Of a stretch of DNA of 64,000 nt, positions 62,965 to 64,000 are shown one piece after another. The translations under genes were made by a program, and so were the position numbers. The notes under the pieces were generated by a model. That model searched no databases. It had not been told where the DNA came from and was given only the letters and a program-made list of their open reading frames with translations. Positions within the stretch are counted from its first letter, which is position 1. Each line of letters begins with the position of its first letter. Source of the stretch: M3007 sp041392625 (GTDB lineage: Bacteria > Bacteroidota > Bacteroidia > Chitinophagales > Saprospiraceae); assembly GCA_041392625.1 (NCBI GenBank), contig JAWKLR010000006.1, forward strand, positions 124,001-188,000, given 5' to 3'.

Positions 62965-63189
62965 TCTTTTTTATTCAGCAATTTTACATGCGGCCAGCAG
63001 ATTTGAGGGGAAAGTGGCCTTCTGATCCATGCATTTTAACAGCCTCTGATTCTTTTAATTGGAAATGCAAGGCTATCTTTGAAAATCAGGAATTGAACTG
63101 GGCCCCATCAGTCTGTTTCCCATTGGGCATTGCATTTGCATGCTCCTAATTGTCCTTTTTGAATCCTGCACATTTTAAAACTTCTTCCT

Positions 63190-64000
63190 ATGCGTTTTTG
63201 TGCAACAGCCTTTTTGTTGTTTGTATCCTTAGTACTTTATGCTCAGGATGAACCGGTGTCTGAAAAATCAGTCGAATATATCCCTCAGCCTAGACAAATG
63301 GTTGAACAGAAGGCAATGGTCCAGGACCTAGACGATTGCTACAATTTCAATTTCTATCAGGGGGTGAAAATGCAGGAGCAAGGGCAATACAAGGAAGCCC
63401 TGTTGTGGTATAGAAAGGCACTAGACTGCCCGGAGGTAGCTAAAAATGCCTCTTTCCGAAGAACCATTCAAACCCGGATTACGCAGTGCGAAGAGCCTTT
63501 GAAGAAAAAAGAATTCACCCCGGTAAAAAAAATAACCGTAGTACGACAAACCCTGGATCTGGATAAAAAGGGGCGTTACCATCCAAGTCGGGAGTTTTTA
63601 CAAATGGACAATCCGGATTGTTTCAATCAGACAAAAACAGAGGCAGACCGGGCCTATTCCAAAGGGTATTGGGAGGATGCAGCCTCTTTGTACCGAGCTG
63701 CTAAAAGTTGTCGCGATGCCGATCAGCGTTCCCGACAGCACATGAACGATCTGATTGAAAAATGCAGACTGGCAGCCGAAGAAGAATTATTGAAAAAAGA
63801 ACGGGAGGCACAACGCCAGGCCCGACATGCCATCGCTTCCAATCGGGCAAATGATGCCCAAGAACTGCTACGAACCGGAAACAGGAGTTTTGCATTTCGC
63901 CTTTCCGATTTTGCAAATACCTACATCGCACCTGAAGGAGATGATAACCCGGATTGTTTGCAGGCTATGTATGATGCCTGGTATTACAGTCCGAGTTTGT
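63190..64000 (+). CDS. TPR-like secreted protein, 3' end outside window
   Basis: 270 codons visible from ATG 63,190, no stop before the edge. Signal peptide (FCATAFLLFVSLVLYAQ, about 3-19). Two TPR-like units are visible, each starting with a D-CF/CYN pattern: DDCYNFNFYQGVKMQEQGQY, and DCFNQTKTEADRAYSKGYWED, each followed by a run such as ALLWYRKALDCPEV or AASLYRAAKSCRDA. A charged helix (EEELLKKEREAQRQARHAI) follows and a third DCLQAMYDAWYYSP begins. Probably a larger periplasmic scaffold; the end may carry another domain. Function unknown. Confidence 0.7.
   Translation, partial: MRFCATAFLLFVSLVLYAQDEPVSEKSVEYIPQPRQMVEQKAMVQDLDDCYNFNFYQGVKMQEQGQYKEALLWYRKALDCPEVAKNASFRRTIQTRITQCEEPLKKKEFTPVKKITVVRQTLDLDKKGRYHPSREFLQMDNPDCFNQTKTEADRAYSKGYWEDAASLYRAAKSCRDADQRSRQHMNDLIEKCRLAAEEELLKKEREAQRQARHAIASNRANDAQELLRTGNRSFAFRLSDFANTYIAPEGDDNPDCLQAMYDAWYYSPSL

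Overview
The window looks like chromosomal DNA of a Bacteroidota bacterium, probably of the Saprospiria group. Supporting signs are two intact proteins and one broken one with type IX secretion (Por) C-terminal sorting domains, TTTG/TAnnTTTG-type promoters, and family content typical of the phylum (DUF4112, DUF4271 beside hemD, short AMP nucleosidase, holB next to ricT, SPOR and glucosaminidase/LysM cell-wall proteins). The class-level assignment is an inference. No rRNA, tRNA or CRISPR array was recognised.

Layout. 1-8.4 kb: the end of an M1 peptidase, a SPOR protein, AMP nucleosidase, then a four-gene minus-strand glycan/lipid operon (GT39, GT2, LPG-synthase-like membrane protein, NAD-sugar epimerase). 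8.5-13.5 kb: secreted T9SS-type proteins, one of them broken. 13.6-23.8 kb: housekeeping genes (PTPS, holB, ricT, lpdA, a LysM glucosaminidase, DUF4112, DUF4105, a WD40 protein, serA). 24.3-27.8 kb: a minus-strand locus that reads as SIR2-like, TIR-like and nSTAND NTPase genes, resembling a bacterial conflict/defence system, but cut by many frameshifts. 28.3-32.1 kb: hemD and a DUF4271 gene (both frameshifted), intact purA, and a broken membrane protein. 32.2-42.2 kb: a TolC/HlyD export pair, a CNT nucleoside transporter, a 1233-residue cytochrome/PA14/DUF1080 fusion and an MFS transporter.

42.3-54.2 kb is an AT-rich accessory island. Its left part holds tandem paralogues of a ~300-residue secreted protein and copies of a small secreted module with differing C-tails. 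Its right part is a set of orphan polymorphic-toxin cassettes. Three cassette starts carry a copy of the 3' end of the neighbouring GT39 gene (54.2-55.8 kb), joined to toxin-gene pieces and followed by immunity candidates. The last cassette reads clearly as Hint + WHH-type nuclease tip + SUKH immunity protein. This array is the most interesting structure in the window.

56.0-57.4 kb is an IS3-family element inserted in an intergenic repeat. 57.4-64 kb holds a COG2509 flavoprotein, two related small secreted proteins, a PhoD-like phosphatase, gpsA and the start of a TPR protein.

Two cross-cutting points. A modular family of hairpin-rich intergenic repeats recurs at about 3.1, 24.2, 28.0, 32.2 and 55.9/57.4 kb. 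Frameshifts cluster at 10.1-10.3, 22.0, 24.3-30.0, 31.9 and 45.5-45.9 kb and include hemD, so residual sequencing/assembly indels are a serious alternative to real gene decay.
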